From Alentia gelatinosa (Eukaryota; Annelida; Polychaeta; Phyllodocida; Polynoidae), in the NCBI GenBank assembly GCA_950022655.1, contig OX465579.1:133022118-133086117 (forward strand): DNA of 64,000 bases, in the 5' to 3' direction. Below are positions 1 through 12,335 of this stretch, one piece after another; within the stretch, counting starts at the first letter, position 1; every line of letters starts with the position of its first letter. The notes under the pieces were generated by a model, which ran no database searches, was not told the DNA's origin, and saw only the letters and a list, made by a program, of their open reading frames with translations. Made by a program: the position numbers and the translations under genes.

Positions 1-594
1 TCGCTTTACTTATTTACCATGTTGCTCCACAGACTTTAAAAAGTCCGGGGAGTTGCATATGTTCACACTTCAGGTAGGAATCTTTGAAACGTTCAAAACT
101 GCAAGCAATGTGTAGGGATATTACGGTCTACACTTCCATACAATGTACTTTCGTGGGAAACTATAGGTTACTACCCTTATTATGTTTTGAGAAGTGAATA
201 GTGATATAGAGAATCAGACGATATAAAGGAGATCTGAATTTGAAGAGCTATAAATAGCTACCACAAAAAAAACACTCAAAGTCAAAAAACATTTCTCCTT
301 CCGTTCCTTTATTATCCGTGACACTTGGTCAATAATCCTAGTTGTACTTGGTGACAATTAAATATCATAAAAATAAGGAAAATATATAAATGAGCACAAA
401 AGTGCTTTGTACTCAGCGTGAGTACATGGAGATGTGTGCAAGTGTAAAATGCATGAGACTATTAGCTAGCTTGAGGCAAGTAAACCCGAAAGAAAATATT
501 TTATAAAACAATACATAAACAATGTATGTATACATGCAGGTGTGAAACGGCTCCATTCGTTTCTGAACGAGTAGAAGATGATGATTCTATTCTG

Positions 595-3500
595 TCATAG
601 TTGACCTGAGTTTACATCGGTGAGTGATGTCTCTGTTTGATATATGAAGTCGTCGTAGGTGAGGAAAGTTTGTGTTGAACACCAGAGGAGGTCTGTGTCG
701 GGTGTGAAGGGACAGGGCGCTGTGATGTCAATCAGGGTGTGTTTCATCGGAAGTCGCAATCTGTATGCGTGTAACATCATACGGTACGGTTTGACGTCCT
801 GACGACAGCTGTACGTGTAATCACCGACGATCTGATGACCAATGTGCATGCAGTGCACCCGCAGCTGATGCGTCCTTCCTACATAGAATAATGTGATTGA
901 CACCAAATAACTTTATAATTAACAGAAACGACTTCAAAGTGTTATAAATAAAAGCTAATTTCTTAGAAAACCTGCATGTCAATCCAAAATGAACTACAAT
1001 TGTTCTCACATTTTCTATCAGCTTTTTAATTACAAATTCAATTGATACTCTTGCTGTCAACAAGAGTGGGTGGGTTCCAACTGTAATAACACGTATGTCC
1101 ATAATATGGTGGTATCTACGGGTATGTAAATGAGGTTCGGGGAAAATATCATTAGAATATCGACAACATAATTATCTAAAACCTGTATGTCGAGCGTTTA
1201 TTTGTTTGCGGTTTAACGTCCCATGGATAGGGACCATCAAAGATTTAAGCTTTTCACTATTGCAGACCTTTTTTTTACTCAATTCGTTTCAATAATGTAT
1301 ATAACTATCAAAGAGACGAGGCTTTCTCTGAAAAGCTGATTATATTTTTCTTAAAAGGTATAATTATGCGATCAGGGACGAGGCGTAGGGAGTCCAATGT
1401 ACGACTGCCCTAATGACCAGGTAAGGTTTTCGCACTAAGAATTTGCACTGGAAAACATATTTCCATTTCTAGATTGGATTGTCATTGGTTTTTGTTGGCA
1501 GTTGTCTTTGAATACATGTACACATTGATTTCTAGGCTTGTTATTGGTCATGACACAGGATGTGACCTGATCTCACCTGCCCTGACCTCTAGATGGAGTC
1601 CAGGTGGGAATGATGTTTGTTTTTACAGCCTAAATTTTTATATTTAGGTGCAGTTTCGCCATCTTCTAGCTCGTTAGGTATGTTTGGGGACTGTATTTTT
1701 GGTGAGAGATTTATGGTTATTTTGCCTATAGTCTCTTCTATTGTGTTTCAGGGATGCTAGTTGGGGTCAGAAAAAAACAAGGAAAGATTTTTTCCTGGCA
1801 ATACAGGGTTAGACATCAGATCTATATATACACCAAAAATACCTAGAATATAGTAGATACAAATAACATTATCACTACGGAACATGGATCCGGAGGCAGG
1901 CTAATTGGGGAATCTATGAGTCATGGTTGATTTGAGTATTTTTTAATTGTTATGTTCATTTTACATAAGAAGGAAGATATCTTATTCCAAAAATGAAAAC
2001 ACGGAATTCCGAGGAAACAAGGAAAACTGACATCCCTGAGTGTTTAGTGTAGCCAGATTCACTGCCCAACTGATTTGTGTTGTGTTATGTACAGTGGCGG
2101 TGTGTCGTGTTTTGGTTCTGCCCCATGTCATTTTTCCTGTCAATATTGATTTACCTGCTCATTAGGCAGCCTGGATTGAGAGAGATTTGAATTATTATTT
2201 CTAAACTTTTAGAACAAGGGTTTCAGATCTTGTGTCTGAAGTAGGTGTTTGGTCTTCTAAATAAATTTCGACGTGGCTTTGTTTCTTTCTCATCCATATT
2301 TATTTTCCATTGTGTTTAGGTCATATGGTGCTACCGTTTGTAGTCGGTGGCTCCAGTTGTGTTCGATGGTGTTCCTCACGGTTCTGGCCCTTATGCTCTC
2401 TGGATATTTGTATATGAAGTCTACAATGTAGACTCTCATACCTTCGGTGCCGCAGTGTTCTGTGGTATTGATGTGATGTACTAAGTTTCTCTTTTTGTTT
2501 TGACTGAATACATGTGTTCCCTTACTCTCTCCTTGATTTTTCGTATTGTTTGTCCTTCGTATCTGATTCACATTTTTTGCATTCTATGGAATATATCACA
2601 TTTGAGCTATTGCATGTTATGTTCACTTGGGTTTCCATGGTGCGATTTTTGGTTAGTATTTTACCTCCTTGGTCTAGCATCTCACAGTATTTGCAGCTTA
2701 GGCCACTTTAAAAAAAAAATTGTTTCTCATCACCGCGCGCGTCAGCAAAAACGTTTTTAGAAGATTTTAGAAGATTTTTTTTTTTCATGAGATGAGATGA
2801 AACATTGATAGAAATCATGAAAAATATGAGTATTTGGTATCAAATTAAAGCTCCTGATGTAAGGAATGCATTCAATGTGGTTTTATGGTTGGCAAAAGTG
2901 ATGCATCAAGTGGTGTCATGTAACCAATTAAGGGGGGCATCCACCAACCACGACAAGGCTACGACAATGGCTTTCCGACAAGGTCCACGACAGCTCTACG
3001 ATTGGAAGCCTTGTCGTAACTGGGGTCCACCAACCATGACAAGAGGCTACAACAAGGCCACTACAGGCTGCGACATGAAGCTTGTCGGGGGCCTTCCGAC
3101 AAGGCTACGACAATATCGAACATGTTCGATTTTTGCTACGACTAGACCTTTGTCGTGGAGTGTTGTGGATTCCTCGATATCACTGTCGTAGTGTGTCAGA
3201 ACCATGGGCGCCTTTTTTATGGCAACCAGCAACGTCTACGACACACCACCACACTGCTGTCCCGACCCTGCTCTTCTCACGACAAGGCTGCGACAAGGCT
3301 GCAATTGGCACTTTCATGTCGGCACTTATCGTAGCCTTGTCGTGGTTGGTGGACGCCCCCCTTTAGAGTAAAACCCCGCTGCTGGGACACCCCACACGCT
3401 CCCGACACGCCATGACACTGCTGTGTTGGTGGACCCCAGTTCCCGACAAGAGGCTACGACAAGGCCACGACAGGCTGCGACATGAAGCTTGTCGGGGGCC

Positions 3501-6195
3501 TTCCGACAAGGCTACAACAATATCGAATATGTTCGATTTTTGCTATGACTAGACCTTTGTCGTGGAGTGTTGTGGATTCCTCGTTATCACTGTCGTAGTG
3601 TGTCGGAACCATGGGCGCCTTTTTAAAGGCAACCAGGAACGTCTATGACACGCCCGCCATGCTGTCCCGACACTGCTCTTCTCACGACAAGGCTGCGACA
3701 AGGCTGCGATTGGACCTTTCATGTTGGCACTTGTTGTAGCCTTGTTGTGGTTGGTGGACGCCCCCCCTTTAGAGTAAAACCCCGCTCCTGGGACACCCCA
3801 CACGCTCCTGACACGCCATGACACTCCACGACAAAGGTCCAGTTGTTGGAAAAATCGAACATGATTTTGTTGTAGCCTTGTCGGAAGGCCCCCGACAAGC
3901 TTCCCAGTCGCAGCCTGTCATGGCCTTGTCGTAGACTCTTGTCAGGAACTGGGGTCCACCAACCACGACAAGGCTACGACAAGTCCACCAATCGTAGGCC
4001 TGTCGTGGACCTTGTCGGAATGCCATTGTCGTAGCCTTGTCGTGGTTGGTGGACGCCCACCTTTAGCCCTTGTCGGAAGCCTGCCTCCACCAATGCAGCA
4101 TGCTACGATAGCCTTCTGACCCACTCCGACACACACCAACATGTCGGAAGCGTCCCGACACACTCCAACAATTCCACCATGTTGGAATTGTTGTAAGCGT
4201 GTTGGGAGGCATTCGACAGTCAGGTAGGTGTCTGTGGGTGTCTGTGTGGTTATAACAGTGTCTCTATGCCAGAGTATGGCCTGTATGAAGTAGCCTAACC
4301 AGTGTCTGAAGTCCATATTATTACACGTCAAAAGCCATCTCTGACCCAGCCAAAAACAACAACAACAACAAAAAAAAGCGCCCTCGTCATATTTTTCATG
4401 GCTTGGTGATGAGAAACAATTTATTTTTTTTGAGTGGCCTTACTTTGCTGCATTTGTTCATGCTCAATTCAGATAACCCTCTTCGGGGTTTGTTGTTTCG
4501 GTGATAATTGAGTCTCAATCTCACAAGGTGGTGTTTGATGTTTTTCTGTCTTAGGTATCCCATTATTAGGTCTGCTCGTTGTATATTCTTCCTGGTAGTT
4601 GATTTTCCCAAGATGTCCCAGTTCTTTTTGACTGCTGATTGGACATGCTTTTTAGAAGACCAAACACCCACTTCAGACACAAGACCTGAAACCTTGGATG
4701 TACAAATTTAGAAATAAAAGGCATACTTGCATTGAGTATTATATGGTATGGTATGTTGGTATGTTACTTCTTACATACCTGTGGTAGGGATGAGAAGGAC
4801 CTTGGAGGCCGGAGCACCATCGTACGTGCCGTGTTCTAACAGATACAGCGTCGTTCGGGCGCTACGCGGGGCTGTGCAGCTCGACTTGGTCTCAACGCAC
4901 ATCTTGTAAACATCCGTTACACTTGAGTCAACACCAACCCCCATAAGAATTTCCCTCTTTGTGTTTTCAGCAAGATCCATGTGTCCTCGAACCTATGACC
5001 AATGAGGTATATGTTTTGACAAATTGAATAGACATGGTATGATTTATTTTCTGTCTAATATTCATTGTTTGAGTAAAGCAATATTACAACACGGATCTAA
5101 AGGGACTCTTCCGCCGGCCCGGTGGAGCAGGCCCTTAAATGATCATGATTACAATACTGTAGTCGCTAGTAGTTTGTTTCATTTGTGATTTATAGGGGCC
5201 GCTCGTAAATGACATAAGATAAGGGTAAATGATAAGGGTAAATGACGAAAACATGACAAGGGGGAGGGGGTGGGGTCATATATGATCCAAAGGAGCATGG
5301 CGTCATTTATCGACATCCCCCAGTATATATTGGGTTTATTATTTACGAAGCAATCTATTTTACTATGAAATCTGGATGACAGGCAAGCAATGAAACAAAC
5401 ATTAAACCCTTCTATCTGCAAGCGAGCACACTACCTACTGATCCATAATTCAAAGTTTAATTATCTTCTAACGATAGCCTTCTATTTGCTAACGGAAGTA
5501 AGTGAGACATACATACCAAAGCAATATAATGCTTGGTGACTTTTCTGTCCTGGAAAGCTTTATTGCCCCACTGAGCCCCCTTTTTTGTGAGAGCAATGCA
5601 AAGAGTACCACTAGTAGCATAATCTAGTCGATGAATGAACCTGCAAAACAGATATGTGCCGGCTGTCAGCATTGTAGAACCGAGGATATTCCCCAGTTGG
5701 AAGTACGGTATACTTATGACATTCTTATTTATATCTATTTTGAACACAGCTATTATGAATTCACAATATGCATGCCTGATGATAAATGCCAGTAACGAAA
5801 CTATAGCTGTATCATATTTGAGTACGTAATATTTAACATATTTTGACAATAACTAATAAAAACAGATTCATCAATCCCATGTATTTTCCATTATTTTTGC
5901 TAAAGACTTACCTGTAGCCATGGCTGACAGACCTGTCAACAGTGTGTGGATATAAGTGCTTCAGTTGAGTTGCTACAGTCACATAATCAGCAGGTGAATC
6001 ACTGTTGATCTTCACGTCTTCTCGTTTATTTACAACAATAAAGTGTTCACTTTTGTAGAGCACTTCAATGTCTGTCAATCTGGCTACTTTTGCTTGACCA
6101 AGTCCAACTCTTATCACATTTATGTAGGCCCATCTACTCCAGGCCGTAACAGCATCAAGGGCCATTGTATATAGATAATATACAATCGATGTCAT
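595..6195 (-). CDS. RPUSD1: RluA-family RNA pseudouridine synthase, RPUSD1-like (4 coding exons)
   Basis: The coding exons, in 5' to 3' order on the minus strand, are 6195-5912, 5640-5517, 4992-4779 and 878-595. Each junction shows GT/AG, and the phases are consistent (2, 0, 1). The product is 301 aa, against about 312 aa for human RPUSD1. Visible motifs are HFIVVNKREDVKI near residues 56-68, and the RluA catalytic block FIHRLDYATSG with the presumed catalytic Asp at residue 101. Further on are ALTKKGAQWGNKAF, LLEHGTYDGAPASKVLL, GRTHQLRVHC and GDYTYS, all in the order expected for the family. Members of the family isomerise uridine to pseudouridine in RNA; the substrate of this subfamily is not shown here. 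The first ATG at 6195 has an in-frame stop just upstream; a later ATG at 6165 is also possible. The last intron (879-4778) is full of transposons. A possible poly(A) signal lies at 308-313 (AATAAA on minus). Assignment to RPUSD1 is strong; expression is inferred. Confidence 0.9.
1195..1372 (-). mobile_element. LINE 3' tail fragment
   Basis: On the minus strand this ends in a short AAACAAATAAA-type repeat (around 1195-1210) preceded by a stretch resembling 'ggacgttaaaccgc'. The same arrangement ends the LINE fragment at 47681-48690, including the shared 'agcttttcac' and 'tcaaagaga' stretches. It is therefore read as a severely 5'-truncated copy of that LINE family's 3'UTR. It carries no coding sequence and lies in RPUSD1 intron 3. 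Confidence 0.5.
1749..2040. mobile_element. Short TIR element (MITE-like)
   Basis: The left end reads CAGGGATGctAGTTGGGGTCAG and the right end is its near inverse complement, ACTGACATCCCTGA. AACAAGGAAA-type subterminal sequence occurs on both sides. Related ends ('gtcagttgggGtca') occur at about 38828 and 43973, so this is a dispersed family. It has no ORF. No target duplication was fixed. Confidence 0.5.
2701..4439. mobile_element. 1.74-kb non-autonomous DNA element inserted in the Penelope-like fragment
   Basis: The ends are inverted repeats: GGCCACTTTAAAAAAAAAAT followed by TGTTTCTCATCACC at the left, and the inverse of GGTGATGAGAAACAAT...AGTGGCC at the right. The element is flanked by TTA at 2698-2700 and TTA at 4440-4442, a 3-bp target duplication as in PIF/Harbinger-type elements. 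No transposase is visible. The interior is dominated by the foldback array listed separately. Confidence 0.75.
2931..4066. repeat. Array of three related foldback units rich in 'cgacaaggctacgaca'
   Basis: The first unit (2931-3364) begins GGGGGGCATCCACCAACCACG and ends with the inverse complement, CGTGGTTGGTGGACGCCCCCC. A second, closely similar unit runs to about 3773. A third, partly inverted unit runs from about 3774 to 4066. Between them sit 'gagtaaaaccccgctnctgggacacccc' segments (3366, 3775) that resemble the foldback at 37247-37335. All ORFs across the array are by-products of the repeats. Confidence 0.75.
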
Positions 6196-6680
6196 TTTTC
6201 AATAATCTTAATCAGTCAATTTAAAATCATAGATCCTTTGTCCGTATGCAGAAGATAAGGCGGGCACACTGAAAAAATATAACAAAAAACACACTTAAAA
6301 TCTCGAATACGCAATGAACTGGTATTTGGCTGTTTGAATGAAGATAAATAGAGGCACCCACTGCTTGCGGTATGGCTCTGAAATGGTTATGGAGCAAAAT
6401 GCTTGTTTCATAGCCTTATCAGAATGATGAAAAAATCTTTTTTCATAGTGTCGGAAGCTCAGTGGGTTCCTTCCCTAATGTGATGTCACGATAGGCATTC
6501 GTTACATACCGGTACATATATACTGGAACTTGATTCTTGAAAAACATGCTATATGGTTCATTTGTGCCGTTGTTGTTGTTGGTTTTTTTTTTTAGCTAAA
6601 CAACGATATTTAAGATTGAAATATGTGTGGGCTCTAGTGTCAAACTAAAAAAAAAAATAAAGGTAGAAACTAATGTCCTA

Positions 6681-7329
6681 GGGCCCGTTTCAACAGGCTG
6701 TAGGACGTCCGTTATTGGGCTTAGTGACACAATGGTGGTACTTCGCGTTGCAGTAGTTAAGGGACAACCGTTTGTGGGACATAGGGTAACAGACAGGCGC
6801 AAATAGTGATGTGTACCATTTCATAAGACGATGTTCAGTCAGTATTGGTGTCACTGTAGTGTCCCAAATAGCGAGAGGGTATACCCTCTCACTTTTGATG
6901 TCACAAACACATAACTTTGCTTACCATAGGAATAAAGCTATGAAACTTTAACACCCGTTAGGGACACATACAACTTATAAACATGGCAAATATGAATGAG
7001 ATCGTCGCATGCAATCCAGAGAAATTCACATTTTAATTTTGTCATAGAAAATGCTGCTCTGGTGGCCAGTGTAAAATTACTCAAGCGTAGTCGATAATTT
7101 ATGCTGTGACCTCACCTTCACAGCACTTGTTCCCGGTAGCACTAACATCATCCATTGTCAGGGCCAGGGAGCAATGTCACAATGTCGCCAATAGTGAACG
7201 GACACACCACCCCAATAGTGACATGCCTTTTGAAACCAGAATTAAATTTTGTCACTAGTCTTGTCACTAGTCCTGTCACTAGTCCTGTCACTAAGTGGCT
7301 TAGTGACACATTCTATTGAAACGGGTCCC
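6681..7329. mobile_element. TIR element, copy 1 of an inverted pair
   Basis: It starts GGGCCCGTTTCAACAGGCTG and ends CTATTGAAACGGGTCCC, so the termini are inverted repeats of GGGnCCCGTTTCAAnAG. TA lies immediately outside on both sides. Its interior matches the inverse complement of 7426-8047 almost throughout, for example the 'tgctctggtggccagtgta' block and 'gagagggtataccctctc'. No transposase ORF is visible. Confidence 0.75.
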
Positions 7330-7342
7330 TAGTCCAAGTAGG

Positions 7343-7416
7343 TAGTCCGAGAAACTTTGACTGCCTAGCGGACACCGCTTCACAGTCAGAGCCTCTCGGA
7401 CGAGATCTAAGTCCAA
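7343..7416. repeat. Small palindrome between the two inverted TIR elements
   Basis: The arms are 'gtccgagaaactttgactg' and the inverse of 'cagtcagagcctctcggac'. A further inverted match, 'gcagtcaaagtctctcggacta', lies just outside the right-hand TIR element at about 8073-8094. The pair of TIR elements therefore sits inside, or next to, an older foldback. Confidence 0.55.
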
Positions 7417-7425
7417 GAGGCTCTG

Positions 7426-8047
7426 GGGCCCGTTTCAATAGAATGTGTCACTAAGCCACTTAGTGACATGACTAGTGACAAAATTTAATTCTCGTTTCAA
7501 AAGGCATGTCACTATTGGGGTGGTGTGTCAGTTCACTGTTGGTGACATAGTGACATTACTGCCTGGGCCTTACAATGGATGGTGTTAGTGTTACCGGGAA
7601 CAAGTGTTGTGAAGGTGAGGTCACAGCATAAATTATCGACTGCGCTTGAGTAATTTTACACTGGCCACCAGAGCAGCATTTTCTATGACAAAATTCAAAT
7701 GCGAATATTGTTGGATTCCATAGGCCGACATCCTTCATATTTGGCATGTCTATAACTTTATAAGTTGTATGTGTCCCTAACTGGGGTTAAAGTTTCACAG
7801 CTTTATTCCTATGGTAAGTAAAGTTATGTGTTTGTGACATCAAAAGCGAGAGAGTATACCCTCTCGCTATTTGGGACCCCGATAGTGACCGGACATCAGA
7901 CTTCTGAAATAGTCAAGCCACTATTAGCGCCTGTCTGTAACAAGGACTCCCGGAATGGCTTGTCACTAAACTACTGCAACGCAACCTATCGCTATCGTGT
8001 CACTACGCCCGTTAACGGACGTCCTACAGCCTATTGAAACGGGTCCC
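7426..8047. mobile_element. TIR element, copy 2, inverted relative to copy 1
   Basis: The termini are GGGCCCGTTTCAATAGAATG and CCTATTGAAACGGGTCCC. The whole element is an inverted relative of 6681-7329, separated from it by about 96 bp. The pair forms a 1.37-kb composite palindrome. The short ORFs inside carry no protein similarity that I can recognise. Confidence 0.75.
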
Positions 8048-9895
8048 TGGCAGTCACTGTCAGGATGTGCAGTCAAAGTCTCTCGGACTATATTATAACG
8101 ACGTCCACTTCTGGCAGTCCTGCCAAGTTCTGGCAGTTTCTCCCTGCCGGTGGCACCGCGGTGGCTACGGGACGGGGAGGCTTTCACACAAGGGGAGAGG
8201 TTGCGTCCGAACGTCCTGATTTTTAGGTGGGCGTGATAAACCGAGCAACGGCCCAGCTCAAAAATGCACCGCTAGGTGGCGTTGAACGGTAACTCAAGCA
8301 TTGTAGAAAGGTCCGGAACCCACTGAACACTAGTAGATTTTAGCAAAGAAATTTTTGATTCTAGTAGGACTTATAGGATGTTTACTAAGCGACAGCCAAT
8401 GTAGTAATATAAGATTATGTCAATGTGTTTTTGAAATAAACATGATGTCTATAAGCACGTGCTATAAGTATATATTCCATACAATGATATAATATTATTT
8501 TGTACCCTGTGTTGCTTGACCATCTTGTCAATGGGGGCGGCCATATTACTTTTCACTGGTACCCTCAGCTTAGAATGGGTATAGAGAGAAATCTGCTGGG
8601 TACAAGTTACTGTACTTACACTATAGTACTGACCTGAGACGCCAGGGTGGTAGATTAAACGATTTATTGGCGATCAAGTTTTGTTCATGTCCACACAGAG
8701 TAGAGATATATCTATTTACTCTGTGATGTCCATCTCGTCATTAGGATCTGTCGTTCGTTGCTGTCAGCCGACATATACTATGTATGTGTAGCCGGTCACT
8801 ACTGTTGCCGCTGTGTTGAAACTTAGCGCGTTTGTGAACGGTTCTCTACCGAACACCTAGCGGATGAGCAGGAAAGCTGTGTTATTGTTGCATATTTTTA
8901 TCAGTTCTAGGGCGTATAGAAATTATTGCGTATTATAGATTTGGGTGTATCTGAATATACAAAAAATGGGTGTAATACATAAAAAAATTATACTAAATGT
9001 CTTCGCATAGTCTTCGTTTGCTGCTGCTCTATCTTACTCCTACAGCAGAGGCTTGCACAACAGATGTGCTTGAAGAACTACAGAATCCACTTCCTTTTCC
9101 GCTCCGGACCTGGGCGTCCGTGTGTCGGCGTACCACTCACCGAGAAATGTTGACATAACATGCCTAATTTCGTCACGGCAGTGACATTTATTTACCTCTA
9201 TGTTGCCTTCTTTTCACTGTCCGTCCATGCAGACCCTAATTCCAAGGTAGGGAAGCTTGTTCCTCAACGTACATACTTAGGATATCACAACGTGACCTCA
9301 AAGTGAAGAGTGACCTAACAACAGAATGTCAACATGCACATGGTTGTAAACGTGACACAGATACTTGACTCTGCATTAAACTTTTAAAGTTAGATAGACA
9401 GATTTGGGCGATAACATTTATAAAGGGCAGATCATGTATTTGATAAGAGACAACACAACCAATGTCTAAACCATCTTCAGCAGGCACGTAAATTTATGGG
9501 CGTTGCCGTTCATGCGTTGTTTATTTGACTGCCACTGTGTGAGTGTCACCCACCCCATGCTCACCCTCACAGATTCAGCATCTATCATTTTCCGTCAAAT
9601 GATACTGGTTCTCTGCTTAAGGAGACCTCTATCTGATGTGGCAGTGATGCTATGGATCCATCTCGGAGTCTCAAATCAAACTCTCGCCCTGGTTGATATA
9701 ATTAACCAGTGTAGCCACTGTAGTGTAGGCTGTAGCCAGCCCTGTCCATAACCAGCCCTGTCCACAACAATGCCAATGGAGATGAGGGCGTGAACGTTTC
9801 ACCTAGGTTTATATCAGTAATGGATTACCCAACTTTAGTTTTAGATAATTGTAGGATGGTCGATGTCACCACTCACTCAGGGTTTTTAGTTTATA

Positions 9896-9931
<36 letters not shown>

Positions 9932-12335
9932 AAAACGCGTTGGCAGTAACAAATGAAATATACCTAGGCTAGATTATAGACTGTTAAAACCAACATCAAT
10001 CAATAGTGTATGATCATATTCATAGCCTGATAAAGCTAGTCAGACATAGTCCGACTCTATTCGTTCCTCACTAGGGTCGGACTTGAGGTCATAAACAAAG
10101 TTTGAGACTTAAATGATCGCTGGTAACCAGCTCAATTACAAATTCAAGTTTTCAAAATGGTGGATGGTTGATTGATGAGCTTCCCCATTCAGGAATTCAA
10201 AGGACAATATGATAAAGAAAAGGGTAACATCTGCCGCTCATATGATCTGAGACTGAAGATAGTGATGTAAGTTGTTGAATTGAACTGTTTTTTATTTCAT
10301 GCCACTTCCTTTACAAACGTTATTGTGCAAACCAGTTTGGTTCACAAAGAATCTCAAAGTTTGCCTATGTCCTTAAGTACAACGTCTGTAGGGAGTGCTA
10401 GCGGACACACTGCGTTGTACTACGTATATAACTAGATAAACCCTGATGCCACAATCCTCAGAGTTGAAGTCATCTGTAGATAACGTTACTAGACATAGAT
10501 CTAGAGATCGAATGTACGATGATTATCACTAGAAGACCATTCGCACTGATACTCGGACCATTCGCACTAAAAAAATACACCCATTAGGCATTACGACCCA
10601 TTGATAATGATAGTTGTACAAAACATTGTCAGTCCTTCACTTGAAATTGCCTAAATTATTGGCAGTTCTCGCACATGCACGATTAGAATGAACTCCTGGT
10701 GGGAGCGACGCCATGCGAAATATGCAAACAGATTTGGGTTTAGGCATTCTACTTTTCACCTAATAACTCCGCAAATGCTTAACATAGAGACTCGGGATAG
10801 AAACCAGCTAAATGCATGCAGGACACAGGATATAAATTCATATTTTTATTTCTGAAAGAGAACATACGACAATATCTATTACGCTTATCTTCCTGTCTTC
10901 TCAGTGTGAGTTTAAAATGTATATTCCCTGGGTATGTGAGTCGAAAAATTAGCCGGTAGGGACAGGCTGGAAGCTAATGGGAAACGTTGTTGTTTGTTTT
11001 GATTTTCAGTGCGGATCGTCTTGTTTACATTGCGAAACGTCCGGTGTGAATCATCTGAGCTCGATCCGATTCCGTTTGAATCGAATCAGTTAGACAATGC
11101 CTACTGCCAAACAAACCCCTGGCAATGTATTCTTTATTGCTGATTCTATCATCACACAAGATTTGATCTCGCTTTATTTTGTGTGTTTGTGGAATCACCA
11201 CTATAGTGAGATTGGTCACAATTAGGTTGTCTCTCTAGGTCTTAATAGGTTTTGAATAATTGTGTGCATATTTGTAACGATGTATCTGGAGGTGTCGCGG
11301 TGGTGGAGTACCAAAACATACACACGACATTGCGCGTTATGTATCACGACAATGTAAGATATAACAAGATATACTAAGATATACCACGGCAAATTCATCT
11401 TGTTGATGGCACCAGCCCTTTAAGCATTTGATCACTGAGTGTATGAACGTAATACGTTTATAATACCCATGAACATTATTTTTTATAGAAATAAACTGCA
11501 ACTGCATCGTATACTAGCTGTGTTTCAGCTACAATTTGGTGTGTCATTCATGCAAATCACCTCAATAATACTTTAGATGTAGCTTAAATAACATAGGTAC
11601 ATCGAACTTTGGATACACAATATTACATTTTCAGGCCGATCTATCATATGCTTATCAAAGCAATTATTAACTATGAAGTTAAGACTGTCCAGACTCGCTA
11701 GTACATTAGTTCCAGCAGTAAAAAAAACAACGCTACTGCAATCACATCCACCGTTCACACTTTAGGTGTGATTGCGGTGTGTCTCCGTGGGCAAGCAGCC
11801 AGATTCGGCCGTGTTTGTTCGAGCGAACCCCTCAGTGAAGAACTCACCGTTAGGTGGTGTTGAAGGGAAACGCCTGTATTCACGCGCCTTTGCTTTGTGA
11901 ATTAAAACACAATCAAAACTCGATGGGATACAAGCTCTGACCCTAAGTTTGCATAGGTTTCCTCTATAGTATCTTATTCACATGCCTGTGAAAACTTGTC
12001 GTATTATACTTCAAGGAAAATGGTAATGTACTAATTTAAGTAATCTCTCTATTTACAGTGCGACGCATTATATGCTGCATCATTTTGTACACGAATTAGG
12101 CTCTTAGAGTTTTGGAAAGAATCATTTTACATGTACTTAATTTTCAGATGCAATGCTCTTTGCAACAAATTGATTGGGTATGAAGCGGCATTATACATGT
12201 CCAGATATAGGACAAGAAAATAAATGCATAACATGAAATATATTATGAATTTCATCCACTAACGCTAGTGATCTTCCTTTTCATTTACATGTCCTAGAAA
12301 ATGTATTAATTTGCATCATTCTTGTCAATTTTCAG
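8048..12335. other. Intergenic stretch, no gene recognised
   Basis: AT-rich sequence between the RPUSD1-like and PRELID1-like genes. It contains a (TA)n microsatellite at about 9896-9928. Short 'accgctaggtggcgttgaacgg'-like blocks occur near 8268 and 11850, probably copies of one repeat. A stretch near 10030-10090 resembles the end of the element at 51535. ORFs here are under 85 codons and resemble nothing I know. The PRELID1 promoter and any first 5'UTR exon could lie at the right-hand end but cannot be fixed. Confidence 0.4.

Larger units (their letters stand above)
2285..4690 (-). pseudogene. Penelope-like retroelement fragment (inter-domain region plus GIY-YIG endonuclease), interrupted
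   Basis: Two minus-strand coding pieces, 4690-4443 and 2697-2290, belong together. The first contains ADLIMGYLRQKNIKHHLVR, which resembles the region between reverse transcriptase and endonuclease in Penelope-like elements. The second contains a Cys-rich stretch (C-x4-C-x2-C, then CNSSNVIYSIECKKC), a degenerate QIRRTNN where YIGQTNN would be expected, LVHHINTTEH, and a C-terminal RNTIEHNWSHRLQTVAPYDLN. This order fits the Cys/His plus GIY-YIG module of these elements. Deleting the 2701-4439 insertion and one TTA restores the frame across the join. At least one frameshift lies near 2545-2580. No reverse transcriptase was found; the element is truncated near 4690. The stretch 4655-4715 is an inverted copy of about 2195-2290, as expected for the complex termini of this class. 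Confidence 0.7.
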
